From NCBI GenBank assembly GCA_934756675.1, contig CAKVLG010000010.1, positions 1 to 32,906 on the forward strand: 32,906 bases of DNA. Direction: 5' to 3'. Made by a program: the position numbers and the translations under genes. Each line of letters starts with the position of its first letter. Positions within the stretch are counted from its first letter, which is position 1. This stretch comes from an uncultured Clostridia bacterium. GTDB lineage: Bacteria > Bacillota > Clostridia > Christensenellales > UBA1242. Below are positions 7,393 through 14,423 of the stretch, one piece after another. The notes under the pieces are model-generated. The model was not told the DNA's origin. It worked only from the letters and a program-made list of their open reading frames with translations, and searched no databases.

Positions 7393-7932
7393 TTATTTGT
7401 CTTCGACAATAAAATCTATTGTCTTATCTCCATATTGTTTTGACCTTATTATTATATACAAGTCATCAATAGATTGCAAATATTTTTCTGTCAAATGCTC
7501 AAAAATTATTAAACCTTCGTCTGCGAGCAACCCACTTTTTATGATTTTTTCTACACTTTTCTCCCCCATGTCACTATTATATGGCGGGTCAATAAAAACC
7601 AAATCAAATTTTGTTTTTCCTTTGAAGTAATCAAGTGCTTGCAAATAGTCTTTTTGAATAATTTCAAAATTACTCATGCGGTCGGTATTGCGTTTTATCA
7701 CCTTTATAGCGTCACTAGATTTATCAACAAAATAAGTCTTTTTTGCACCGCGGCTTATACATTCAATACCAAGAGCCCCGCTACCTGCAAAAAGATCCAA
7801 AACAACGCTACCGCTAATGCGATCGTCTATAATTGAAAACAAAGATTCTTTTATACGTGTTAATGTAGGTCTTGTGCCTTGCTCTGCACTAATAAGTTTT
7901 CTACCCCTAAACATTCCTGCGATGACTTGCAT
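7393..7932 (-). CDS. rsmD: 16S rRNA (guanine966-N2)-methyltransferase
   Basis: RsmD, 179 residues, the usual length. It methylates G966 of 16S rRNA using S-adenosylmethionine. Visible signatures: MQVIAGMFRGRKL at the N-terminus, the SAM-binding VLDLFAGSGALGIE near residue 44, and the catalytic DPPY in FIDPPYNS near 116. AAGGGAG precedes the ATG. Its first 73 bases overlap the 3' end of alr in another frame. In many Firmicutes coaD follows rsmD; here the coiled-coil gene takes that place. Confidence 0.95.
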   Translation of the reverse strand: MQVIAGMFRGRKLISAEQGTRPTLTRIKESLFSIIDDRISGSVVLDLFAGSGALGIECISRGAKKTYFVDKSSDAIKVIKRNTDRMSNFEIIQKDYLQALDYFKGKTKFDLVFIDPPYNSDMGEKSVEKIIKSGLLADEGLIIFEHLTEKYLQSIDDLYIIIRSKQYGDKTIDFIVEDK

Positions 7933-8927
7933 ACAATCTCCCTTTTAACCCGTTTTGTAATTCCGGTTAATATTTCATAAGATATTGTACCACAATGCTT
8001 GGCATAATCGCAAATGCTAGCGGCATTATTTCCAAAAACAGTAATTTTTTCGCCAATATTAAGTTTATTTTCTCCGGTATCAATAAAAAGACAATCCATA
8101 CAAACATTGCCAATAATTTTATATTTATTGCCATTTTTATCACAAACTTCAAAGCCTTTACTCGTCCGTCTAACACCATCACCATAACCAATGCCAACTG
8201 TCGCAACAAACATATCTTTGCTTGCGGTATAAGCATGTTCATAGCCCAGTTGCTCGCCTTTTTTAAGTCTTTTTGTTGCAATAACTTCACTTTCTAGGCT
8301 TGCGTTCTTTTCGTAACAATAAATACCAGGTCGAACCATATCAAAATGCGATGTTATGTCTGGCAGAGCACCACTCGCAGATATATGAAATATCGGGCGA
8401 AACCCCATTTTTTTTGTTATGTGCTTAAAGCTGACAAACTTAAACTTTTGTTTGCGAATAAGTGAACTGTCCGCACTATAATAATGCGAATATACACCGC
8501 TCAAATTTAAAAACTCATTGCCTTTTATATACTCTAAAATTTCCACGAACTCTTTTGCGTCATCCACACCAAACCTATGCATTCCAGTGTCTATTTGCAC
8601 ATGTATTTTGGCAATTTTATTCAACTCTTCCGCAGCGGCAGCTGTTTCTTTTAGACGCGACAGACTATCTACCGAAATTTCCCCACTAAATGTAATAGCA
8701 TCTAAAATTTCAGATTTAATAAGTGGCGACAAAATAATGACCGGCTTATATATTCCACACTTTCGTAAATGCATAAGTTCACTCACTTTTGCAACAGCAA
8801 AATAATCGACTAAATTATACATTTTTTTACACACCAAAACATCGCCAAAGCCATAGCCATCAGCTTTAACAACCATGCAAATTTTTGCAGAGCTAACTCT
8901 TTTTATGTTTTGCAACTGCTCACGCAT
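7860..8927 (-). CDS. alr: Alanine racemase
   Basis: PLP-dependent alanine racemase, which makes D-alanine for peptidoglycan. The PLP lysine lies in VVKADGYGFG and the second catalytic tyrosine region in GYEHAYTASK. VGIGYGDGVRR and the C-terminal NVCMDCLFID block are also present. From ATG 8927 the lysine is residue 21, whereas it is normally near 35-39, so the first strand is missing. In-frame codons upstream to 8957 encode NKLIINIEK, which looks like the missing part and is preceded by GAGGT. However, the only start there would be ATA (8955-8957), since a stop lies two codons further up. The C-terminus extends about 25 residues past the usual end and overlaps rsmD by 73 bases. Confidence 0.92.
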   Translation of the reverse strand: MREQLQNIKRVSSAKICMVVKADGYGFGDVLVCKKMYNLVDYFAVAKVSELMHLRKCGIYKPVIILSPLIKSEILDAITFSGEISVDSLSRLKETAAAAEELNKIAKIHVQIDTGMHRFGVDDAKEFVEILEYIKGNEFLNLSGVYSHYYSADSSLIRKQKFKFVSFKHITKKMGFRPIFHISASGALPDITSHFDMVRPGIYCYEKNASLESEVIATKRLKKGEQLGYEHAYTASKDMFVATVGIGYGDGVRRTSKGFEVCDKNGNKYKIIGNVCMDCLFIDTGENKLNIGEKITVFGNNAASICDYAKHCGTISYEILTGITKRVKREIVCKSSQECLGVENLLVQSKAQDLH

Positions 8928-8993
8928 TTTCTCTATATTAATAATTAACTTGTTTATGACCGTTTACCTCTTCTGTATTGTATGCGGTCAAAT

Positions 8994-9022
8994 AAAAAAG
9001 TGGCATTAAATCTCAATGCCAC
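8994..9022 (-). terminator. Terminator embedded in the end of the SDR gene
   Basis: Minus strand: GTGGCATT (9015-9022), a 7-base loop containing most of the stop codon, AATGCCAC (9000-9007), then six T. The stem includes the last sense codons of the upstream gene. Confidence 0.85.
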
Positions 9023-9740
9023 CGTCAACTGTAATAACTTGTCCTGTAATAAAATCCGCCTTGTCGCTTGCCAAAAACGTTACAATACCCGACACATCAC
9101 TTGTCTCACCAAGCCTGCCAAATGGCGTTGCATTTTTTAGTTCTTCACGCACGCTTTTGTCATAGCATTTGCACATGTCTGTGTCGATAACTCCAGGGCA
9201 AATAGCGTTTACGCAAACATGATTGAGTCCATATTCTTTTGCCATTGCCTTAGTTAAACCAATAACACCAGCCTTGCTAGCACTATAAACAGTTTCCATG
9301 CTGCCACCACGCTCGCCCCAAATAGACGAAATGTTGATTATTTTTCCGCTCATATTGCTAGCCATAATTTTAGCCGCATGCTTTGAGCAAATAATTGTTC
9401 CATATAAGTTAACATCTAATATTTTCTTGATAGACGCGTAAGATTGGTCAATAAGCAAACAGTCTTCACATATACCACTGTTGTTAACCAAACAATCGAG
9501 CGTGCCATATTTTTGCAAGATTCTGTTAAACATGCTTTCCACTTCGCTTTCTTTTGACACATCAGCTTTAATTATCATGGCGTCACTGCCAAGTGATAAA
9601 ACCGCTTTTAGTATTGCTTTTGCCTCTTTTTCGCTCTTGTTATAATTTATAATCACATCATAGCCAAGATCGGCAAAATCTAGAACAATTTGTTTACCAA
9701 TTCCCTTTGCCCCACCTGTAACTAAAACTACTTTTTTCAT
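9006..9740 (-). CDS. Short-chain dehydrogenase/reductase, FabG-like
   Basis: Classical SDR of 244 residues. The nucleotide-binding TGGAKGIG is at residues 8-15, NNSG near 87, the catalytic serine in INISSIWGE near 136, YSASK near 151, and PGVIDTDM near 181. The C-terminal FITGQVITVDGG is typical of 3-oxoacyl-ACP reductases and close relatives. It could act in fatty-acid synthesis, but it stands alone, away from fab genes, so another substrate is equally possible. GAGGT lies 5 bases before the ATG. Transcription is from its own promoter (9757-9785) to a terminator embedded in the coding end. Confidence 0.88.
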   Translation of the reverse strand: MKKVVLVTGGAKGIGKQIVLDFADLGYDVIINYNKSEKEAKAILKAVLSLGSDAMIIKADVSKESEVESMFNRILQKYGTLDCLVNNSGICEDCLLIDQSYASIKKILDVNLYGTIICSKHAAKIMASNMSGKIINISSIWGERGGSMETVYSASKAGVIGLTKAMAKEYGLNHVCVNAICPGVIDTDMCKCYDKSVREELKNATPFGRLGETSDVSGIVTFLASDKADFITGQVITVDGGIEI

Positions 9741-9756
9741 AATTTACCTCAAGACG

Positions 9757-9785
9757 ATTATATATAAAGAATAAAAAAAAATCAA
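9757..9785 (-). promoter_or_regulatory. SDR gene promoter
   Basis: Minus strand: TTGATT (9780-9785), 17-base spacer, TATAAT (9757-9762). The leader is short and contains the GAGGT ribosome-binding site. Confidence 0.75.
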
Positions 9786-9802
9786 TAAGTTGAAAAATAT
9801 TG

Positions 9803-9830
9803 TTGCTTTTTTAGAAAAATATGTTATAAT
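9803..9830 (+). promoter_or_regulatory. tRNA-Lys promoter
   Basis: TTGCTT (9803-9808), 16-base spacer, TATAAT (9825-9830). The predicted start near 9837 leaves about 17 bases of 5' leader before the mature tRNA. Confidence 0.7.
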
Positions 9831-9853
9831 AAAACACGTTACCACGATTTTGT

Positions 9854-9929
9854 GGGTCATTAGCTCAGTTGGTAGAGCATCTGACTCTTAATCAGGTTGT
9901 CCGGGGTTCGAGTCCCCGATGACCCACCA
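9854..9929 (+). tRNA. tRNA-Lys(CTT)
   Basis: A 76-base tRNA with CCA encoded. The acceptor stem is GGGTCAT/ATGACCC, the D-loop region AGCTCAGTTGGTAGAGC, and the anticodon loop CTCTTAA gives anticodon CTT (lysine AAG codons). The T-arm is CGGGG-TTCGAGT-CCCCG. It stands alone with its own promoter and terminator. Confidence 0.97.
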
Positions 9930-9933
9930 AAAA

Positions 9934-9973
9934 AACAAACAGAAAGACTACGCAAGTGGTCTTTTTTGTTTGC
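9934..9973 (+). terminator. tRNA-Lys terminator
   Basis: AGACTAC (9945-9951), loop GCAA-type, GTGGTCT (9956-9962), then a T-run. The stem extends outward through CAAACA/TGTTTG. Confidence 0.85.
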
Positions 9974-9980
9974 TTTATTT

Positions 9981-10114
9981 ACATCGGGGACTCGAACCCT
10001 GAGAGGGCGGCAACCGTTTAAAAAACTCCCCTGTGGTGAGTTTTTAGATTGACGTGCGAGAAGCTTCGCTTCGATGCAGATGACAACGCTGTTGGCATGT
10101 ACCCCGATGCCCCA
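9981..10114. repeat. Inverted tRNA-Lys 3'-end fragment within a structured non-coding element
   Basis: Bases 9982-10000 are the reverse complement of the tRNA-Lys T-arm and 3' segment (9902-9920) with one mismatch. A second CCCCGATGCCCCA-like piece in direct orientation (10102-10114) closes the element, so CATCGGGG and CCCCGATG can pair across it. Inside are a hairpin with AAAAACTC/GAGTTTTT arms (about 10020-10046), a GCGA-GAAGCTTCGC palindrome and CAACgctGTTG. No ORF is present. It may be an integration scar, a degenerate tRNA duplicate, or a small structured RNA. Confidence 0.5.
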
Positions 10115-10305
10115 TTACTTTTGCTTTTGTAAGTATCCATTTAAATACTTTTTGTTTTTATTTCCTTTGATTTGAGCAAAATTAAATTCGTGTTTGTGAT
10201 ATGTAATAATTTGGTCTATGTTTTAACAAAAAATATTAAAAACTAACGTAAAAATTGTTTTATTTTTAATTATTTAACAATTTGTATTTACGAAAATAAT
10301 TTTTG
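10115..10305. other. AT-rich non-coding stretch
   Basis: Very AT-rich sequence upstream of the small membrane protein promoter. No ORF with a ribosome-binding site, RNA gene or clear repeat was seen on either strand. Confidence 0.5.
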
Positions 10306-10334
10306 TTGTGATTCTTTATACAATATGATATAAT
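10306..10334 (+). promoter_or_regulatory. Promoter of the small membrane protein gene
   Basis: TTGTGA (10306-10311), 17-base spacer, TATAAT (10329-10334); predicted start near 10341. Confidence 0.7.
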
Positions 10335-10364
10335 TTATTCATAATATTACATAAGGGAGTAATT

Positions 10365-10784
10365 ATGAAATTTTTTAGAGGTTTAAAGGCAACGTTTGAA
10401 GCTATCGGAAAACTTTGGAGAATAGAAAGTAAAAGAGATGCCGAAATCAATCGCAATCCAACAGAAGAAGAATTAAAAGATAACAAAAAAGGAAAATTAT
10501 CTATTGTTGTAACTATTGTCAGCACCATTGTTTATTTGATTGCATTCATATTGGTTGCTAGTTCATGGCAGGTAAATATTGGCTTGGGTATTTTTGTTTT
10601 AGTTTTGGTTTTGATTTTTGCACCTTCAATTCAAATAAAAGCAATCAATTTAGCCAAACAACAAAGAAAAATCAATGGAAAAGGCACTACAGCATTGATT
10701 CTTGCAAATGTTTTACCAACCATTGCATTGGTTGGTGGTGTACTATTCTTTGCACTTGGTGGAATGCATATTTTCTTTAAATAA
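10365..10784 (+). CDS. Small membrane protein of unknown function
   Basis: A 139-residue protein I do not recognise. Residues 1-45 are hydrophilic and charged (RNPTEEELKDNKKGK). Two adjacent hydrophobic segments follow (about 46-68 and 72-90), then a short basic loop (LAKQQRKINGKG), then a third segment near the C-terminus (about 109-134). That makes three membrane spans with a cytoplasmic-looking N-terminus. A strong AAGGGAG ribosome-binding site precedes the ATG. It is a single-gene unit with its own promoter and terminator, downstream of the tRNA-associated element, which is a typical spot for accessory genes. Confidence 0.8.
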   Translation: MKFFRGLKATFEAIGKLWRIESKRDAEINRNPTEEELKDNKKGKLSIVVTIVSTIVYLIAFILVASSWQVNIGLGIFVLVLVLIFAPSIQIKAINLAKQQRKINGKGTTALILANVLPTIALVGGVLFFALGGMHIFFK

Positions 10785-10798
10785 GAAAACAAAACACA

Positions 10799-10832
10799 AA
10801 AAAATACAACCTTGCTTGGTTGTATTTTTTTT
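10799..10832. terminator. Bidirectional terminator
   Basis: A stem of about 13 bp, AAAAAATACAACC against GGTTGTATTTTTT with a 6-base loop, sits between convergent genes. T-runs occur on both strands. Confidence 0.9.
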
Positions 10833-10845
10833 GCTTTAAAATTTT

Positions 10846-11727
10846 TTATTTTTTCTTTTTGGCTCTTAACACGCTTATAAGTATGTAAGCACCAATAAGC
10901 AAAATTATTGAGCCTATCATAATTCCATACATGGTTCCAATGCTTACTTGATTGCCAAAAAAGTATACATTGCAGTCAATATTATCTTTTATGCCAGATA
11001 TAACCTCTGCAGAAATTCCTTGTTTAGACATTTCTCTAAATACACCATTCAAAGCATGATATTTGAGTAGAGATGTTCCATATGTCCCGGGCAAAAATGC
11101 TAAAACATTTTGCATAACCGCACCCATTTGAGATATAGGCATATAAGCTCCACATATAAAGCCATACCCGGCACTAACAATAGTTCCAACAGCAGATATT
11201 TGTCCTTGAGATGATAGAAAACAATTTATAATTGAAGATAATGCTGTTCCAAACAGACTAAGCATAAATAAATCTATAAAAATTAAAACTACATCTCCAA
11301 ATGACATATACCAACCTGTTGCTCCAATATAGATAAAGCATGCAACTGTGCCAACAAGCGCAACTAGCAAAGTGGCAAATAAAGATGCAAAATAATATGA
11401 CATTGCAATGGTAGATTTTTTAGTCGGAGTAATATACATGTCTTTTTTTGTGCCATTAACCTTGTCGGAAACCATAAGCATATTTGCACAAAAAGCAACG
11501 GTTACACAACTTACAGCAAATAAAGATGAAAATAATTGTCCGTTTACAATCCCATATTGTATTTCCTCTGGAAGTCCTGCTGGTAAGCTTTGTTTATAAA
11601 TTTTAGCTAAAAAAGTTACAAATAATACTAATAATATGATAGGTGTTATAAGAGAAGTAAAGAACATTCCTTTATCTTTAAAAAACATTTTCATGTTTCG
11701 TTTGGTTATGTAAAATAAAGTCTTCAT
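10846..11727 (-). CDS. ABC-2 type transporter permease
   Basis: Permease of 293 residues with six predicted membrane helices and the layout of ABC-2 exporters: an N-terminal helix (residues 21-42), a large outer loop, four clustered helices, and a final helix before a lysine-rich tail (LRAKKKK). It pairs with the ATPase encoded one base upstream. Such NatA/DrrA-type pairs export drugs, antibiotics or sodium; the substrate cannot be told from sequence. VSDKVNGTKKDMYITPTKKS near residue 88 matches a segment conserved in this permease class. Confidence 0.88.
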   Translation of the reverse strand: MKTLFYITKRNMKMFFKDKGMFFTSLITPIILLVLFVTFLAKIYKQSLPAGLPEEIQYGIVNGQLFSSLFAVSCVTVAFCANMLMVSDKVNGTKKDMYITPTKKSTIAMSYYFASLFATLLVALVGTVACFIYIGATGWYMSFGDVVLIFIDLFMLSLFGTALSSIINCFLSSQGQISAVGTIVSAGYGFICGAYMPISQMGAVMQNVLAFLPGTYGTSLLKYHALNGVFREMSKQGISAEVISGIKDNIDCNVYFFGNQVSIGTMYGIMIGSIILLIGAYILISVLRAKKKK

Positions 11728-11728
11728 C

Positions 11729-12640
11729 TTAATTACCCTCTACGAGTTTTTTACCAGTTACAGCCAAAAACACATCATCCATTTTACCTTTTGTTATTTC
11801 AAAATCTTTAAATAACTTTGGATATTTTATAATAAGATTTTTTGCTTCTTCGGTATCTTTAACTTCAAGCCTGAAAAAATCTCTTATTTTTTCATATGAG
11901 ACGCCTAATTTTTTAACATTTTCTTCGGTTTCATTATATATATTTATAAAATCGCCCGAATATTTGTTTTTTAAGTCTAAGGGAGTTCCTTCGGCAGATA
12001 TTTTGCCATTATCAAGAATAATAACATAGTCTGCATCAGATGCTTCTTCCATATAATGAGTGGTTAAAAATACTGTCATATTTTGTTTTTTTCTACAATT
12101 ATCAATAACAGACCATAATGTTTTTCTTGTCTGTGGGTCAAGACCAGTAGTTGGTTCATCTAATATTAGTATTTGGGGATTGTGTAAAAGAGCTCTAGCA
12201 ACATCAATTCTTCGCCTTTGTCCACCTGAAAGTTTTCCAACAGTTCGATTGAGTAAATTTTTAAAATCTAAAAGTTCAGCAAGTTCAAGAATTCTTTTAT
12301 TGGCTTCTTGTCCATAAATTTCATAAAGACTAGCACGGGAAATTAAATTATCTTTTACAGTTAAAACTTTATCTAAAACAGAGTTTTGAAAAACGACACC
12401 AATTTCTTTTGTTATACTTGAAATTTGAGTGTCAATATCTTTGCCATCTATTATGACCTTTCCATTATCTTTGTTAAGAGTTCCACACATGATTGAAATA
12501 GTGGTACTTTTCCCAGCACCATTTACACCAAGAAACGCAAATAATTCACCACGCTTAACTTTAAATGATAAATTATCAACAGCATGGATATCTCCAAAAG
12601 ATTTATCAAGTTTTTCAATTTCTATAATATCATTTTCCAT
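11729..12640 (-). CDS. ABC transporter ATP-binding protein, DrrA/NatA type
   Basis: ATPase of 303 residues. Walker A is GVNGAGKST (residues 38-46), the signature is LSGGQRRR (137-144), Walker B is ILILDEPTTGLDP (157-169) and the H-loop is TTHYMEE near 196. The last 80 or so residues form the extra C-terminal domain found in drug- and antibiotic-export ATPases. The stop codon is one base from the permease ATG, so the two are one operon. AAGGA lies about 11 bases before the ATG, and a good promoter stands at 12672-12701. No regulator gene is adjacent. Confidence 0.92.
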   Translation of the reverse strand: MENDIIEIEKLDKSFGDIHAVDNLSFKVKRGELFAFLGVNGAGKSTTISIMCGTLNKDNGKVIIDGKDIDTQISSITKEIGVVFQNSVLDKVLTVKDNLISRASLYEIYGQEANKRILELAELLDFKNLLNRTVGKLSGGQRRRIDVARALLHNPQILILDEPTTGLDPQTRKTLWSVIDNCRKKQNMTVFLTTHYMEEASDADYVIILDNGKISAEGTPLDLKNKYSGDFINIYNETEENVKKLGVSYEKIRDFFRLEVKDTEEAKNLIIKYPKLFKDFEITKGKMDDVFLAVTGKKLVEGN

Positions 12641-12671
12641 AACAAATCTATTCCTTACAACAGTCTTTTTA

Positions 12672-12701
12672 ATTGTAGAACTTTAAGCCAAATTTTGTCA
12701 A
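12672..12701 (-). promoter_or_regulatory. ABC exporter operon promoter
   Basis: Minus strand: consensus TTGACA (12696-12701), 18-base spacer, TACAAT (12672-12677). Confidence 0.75.
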
Positions 12702-12782
12702 ATATCTGAATATTTAAAGTGAGAATTTTTTTAATACAATTCTTTAAAACTCAGTCATTTCAAACTCGTCTAAAATTGAACA

Positions 12783-13040
12783 CTAAAAAGTGCCAATTTC
12801 TTTGCCATATTTTATTCTTATTTCTTCAACAATTTGTGGCGTAAGTTCAAAGTATTTAACATCTTTCACCTTTGCAGTTGCCGTTACGTCTTTGCCAGTT
12901 TCTTTTAATAGTATCTCGTCTCCAACAGAAACTTTATTGTATGGAGCAACTCTATGCATACCCCATCTACTTTCAATTGTTTTTTCACCACTCAAAATCA
13001 TATTAAAGAATTTTTGCTTCAAGATTGCAATATGTTGCAT
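12783..13040 (-). CDS. ASCH-domain protein, possibly C-terminally shortened
   Basis: An 85-residue protein with the ASCH fold signature: KFFNMILSGEKTIESRW near the N-terminus and VSVGDEILLKETG at about residues 37-49, followed by a strand-rich TATAKVKDVKYF. ASCH domains are RNA-binding or nucleoside-processing modules. Relatives known to me usually continue for 20-40 residues past the KYGKEIGT region; here a TAG stop follows at once, so the end may be lost. Only weak GAG-like ribosome-binding bases precede the ATG. It follows the GNAT gene by 14 bases and is probably co-transcribed with it. Confidence 0.72.
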   Translation of the reverse strand: MQHIAILKQKFFNMILSGEKTIESRWGMHRVAPYNKVSVGDEILLKETGKDVTATAKVKDVKYFELTPQIVEEIRIKYGKEIGTF

Positions 13041-13054
13041 AAAATCTCATTTAA

Positions 13055-13540
13055 TTAAATATTTTTACCGTAGTAAAGCACTAAATCGCCGTCTTCAACA
13101 AAGCTTGTTATAAATTCTGTATAGCCAAAATGTAAATATATGGCAAGGTTTCTACTTTCTTTTGCTTCGCTACCTATTGTTAAATACTTTATACCTTTTT
13201 CTTTTGCATATTGTTCAGCCATTCTTACAAGTTTAGATATATGCCCCTGACCTTCATACTCTTTATCTATTCTAAACGCATTCATGTTTGCAATATTTTT
13301 GCCGTCACACAGCATTGGTCTGTTTAAAACAGCTGAACACTCTGGCGAAAATAGCACTGTAATTTGCCCTATTGGCTCGTTATCATCAACAACAACAAAT
13401 GTTGTTGCTTTGCCAGTTTTATTGTAATCAATGTATTGCCCTTTCCAACGAACCCAACGTTCTTCGTTGTTGTGCTTTTTTATATCTTTATTCCAGATCT
13501 TCTCTAAATCTTCAATAGTTGCTTGTCTATATTCTATCAT
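13055..13540 (-). CDS. GNAT family N-acetyltransferase
   Basis: GNAT acetyltransferase, 161 residues from the start chosen here. MIEYRQATIEDLEKIW is the usual N-terminal strand and helix. The acetyl-CoA binding segment is near residue 101 (IDKEYEGQGHISKLVR), where R/QxxGxG/A is represented by EGQGH. The C-terminal YLHFGYTEF is typical. An in-frame ATG 24 bases upstream would also work, but AAAGGA lies 10 bases before ATG 13540, which I prefer. It overlaps the Nudix gene by 14 bases, implying translational coupling. The substrate is unknown. Confidence 0.85.
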   Translation of the reverse strand: MIEYRQATIEDLEKIWNKDIKKHNNEERWVRWKGQYIDYNKTGKATTFVVVDDNEPIGQITVLFSPECSAVLNRPMLCDGKNIANMNAFRIDKEYEGQGHISKLVRMAEQYAKEKGIKYLTIGSEAKESRNLAIYLHFGYTEFITSFVEDGDLVLYYGKNI

Positions 13541-14402
13541 CTTGCTTATATCCTTTATTTTCATTTAATCTTTGCTTGCAATACAACTCGTATTTTTTAA
13601 GCATTCGTTGCATAGCTCTATCGTCAACACTAATAAGTTTTTTTGCTTGATCAATTGATACCCACTTTATTTCAGTAGATTCGTTAGACACTTCAAAAGT
13701 CTTGTCTTTAACCAAAAATAAAAAATTTATGTCATAATGAAAATGCTCAGGTTCGTTTTTCTTTGTACTATATGCTATTTGTTGAACGTCGACATCAAAA
13801 ATCTTGTTTGAAACAAGCTCACATTCAAAAATTCCAGCTTCCTCACTTATTTCTCTGCGAGCAACATTATAGCAATCGCTTTCTCCGTCACAATGCCCAC
13901 CAAATTGGAACCACATTCCAGTCTTTTTATGATGATTAAGCAATACATTACCTTTGCCGTCAACAACAAGCCCACCAGCAGTTATATGTCCCTTTAAATT
14001 TGACCTATCATAACAATTGATGTTATTTGTTAAAAAATTTAATACCGTTGCCACATTTTCTTTTTCTTGCTCATTAAATGGCTTATAGTTGTTAAGCTCA
14101 TCAACTAGATTAAATTCGTGGTATATAATTTCTTTACCAAGTTTATTTGCATAATCGATTTCAAGTTTGGTAGAATTGCCCAGATAGCCACCTATGTTTA
14201 CAACATAAATCGCATCTGAAAGTTCAATCCTTTTTAGATGTTCTTTTTTTAATAGTTCCACATCTTTACTTGACAAGTTAGATGCATCTATATCATAAAC
14301 ACATTGCAAAACACAATAGCCGTTGAATAGTGCCAAATTCCTTGCGACTTTCTGCATTTCCTTTGCAAATTTCATGCTTCCACAAACTGTAACTACTTTC
14401 AT
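13527..14402 (-). CDS. Fusion: nucleoside 2-deoxyribosyltransferase-like domain plus Nudix hydrolase
   Basis: A 291-residue two-domain protein. Residues 1-110 resemble the nucleoside 2-deoxyribosyltransferase-like fold: VTVCGSMKF at the first strand, then DAIYVVNIGGYLGNST and ELDYAN-like helices. Residues 135-285 are a Nudix hydrolase: ITAGGLVVDGKGNVLL, then the Nudix box from FGGHCDGE with the catalytic core REISEEAGI (about residues 183-191). In the box, Ser replaces the usual first Glu if aligned to related GGHxDGDED proteins; the metal-binding REISEE is intact. A GGGAGAG site precedes the ATG. A role in cleaning or salvaging modified nucleotides is plausible but inferred. Confidence 0.82.
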   Translation of the reverse strand: MKVVTVCGSMKFAKEMQKVARNLALFNGYCVLQCVYDIDASNLSSKDVELLKKEHLKRIELSDAIYVVNIGGYLGNSTKLEIDYANKLGKEIIYHEFNLVDELNNYKPFNEQEKENVATVLNFLTNNINCYDRSNLKGHITAGGLVVDGKGNVLLNHHKKTGMWFQFGGHCDGESDCYNVARREISEEAGIFECELVSNKIFDVDVQQIAYSTKKNEPEHFHYDINFLFLVKDKTFEVSNESTEIKWVSIDQAKKLISVDDRAMQRMLKKYELYCKQRLNENKGYKQDDRI

Positions 14403-14423
14403 ATTACTCTCCCGAAAAATCTA

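Noticed and set aside
7967..8290. 107-codon minus-strand ORF within alr
   Set aside because: Alternative frame of alr on the same strand; composition is that of a shadow frame.
9981..10114. A second tRNA or a tmRNA on the minus strand
   Set aside because: Only the T-arm-like 3' piece matches; there is no D-arm, anticodon arm or encoded peptide tag, and no CCA.
12702..12782. Terminator for the ASCH gene
   Set aside because: Only a weak AT stem (AGAATT/AATTCT-like) is present without a good T-run.
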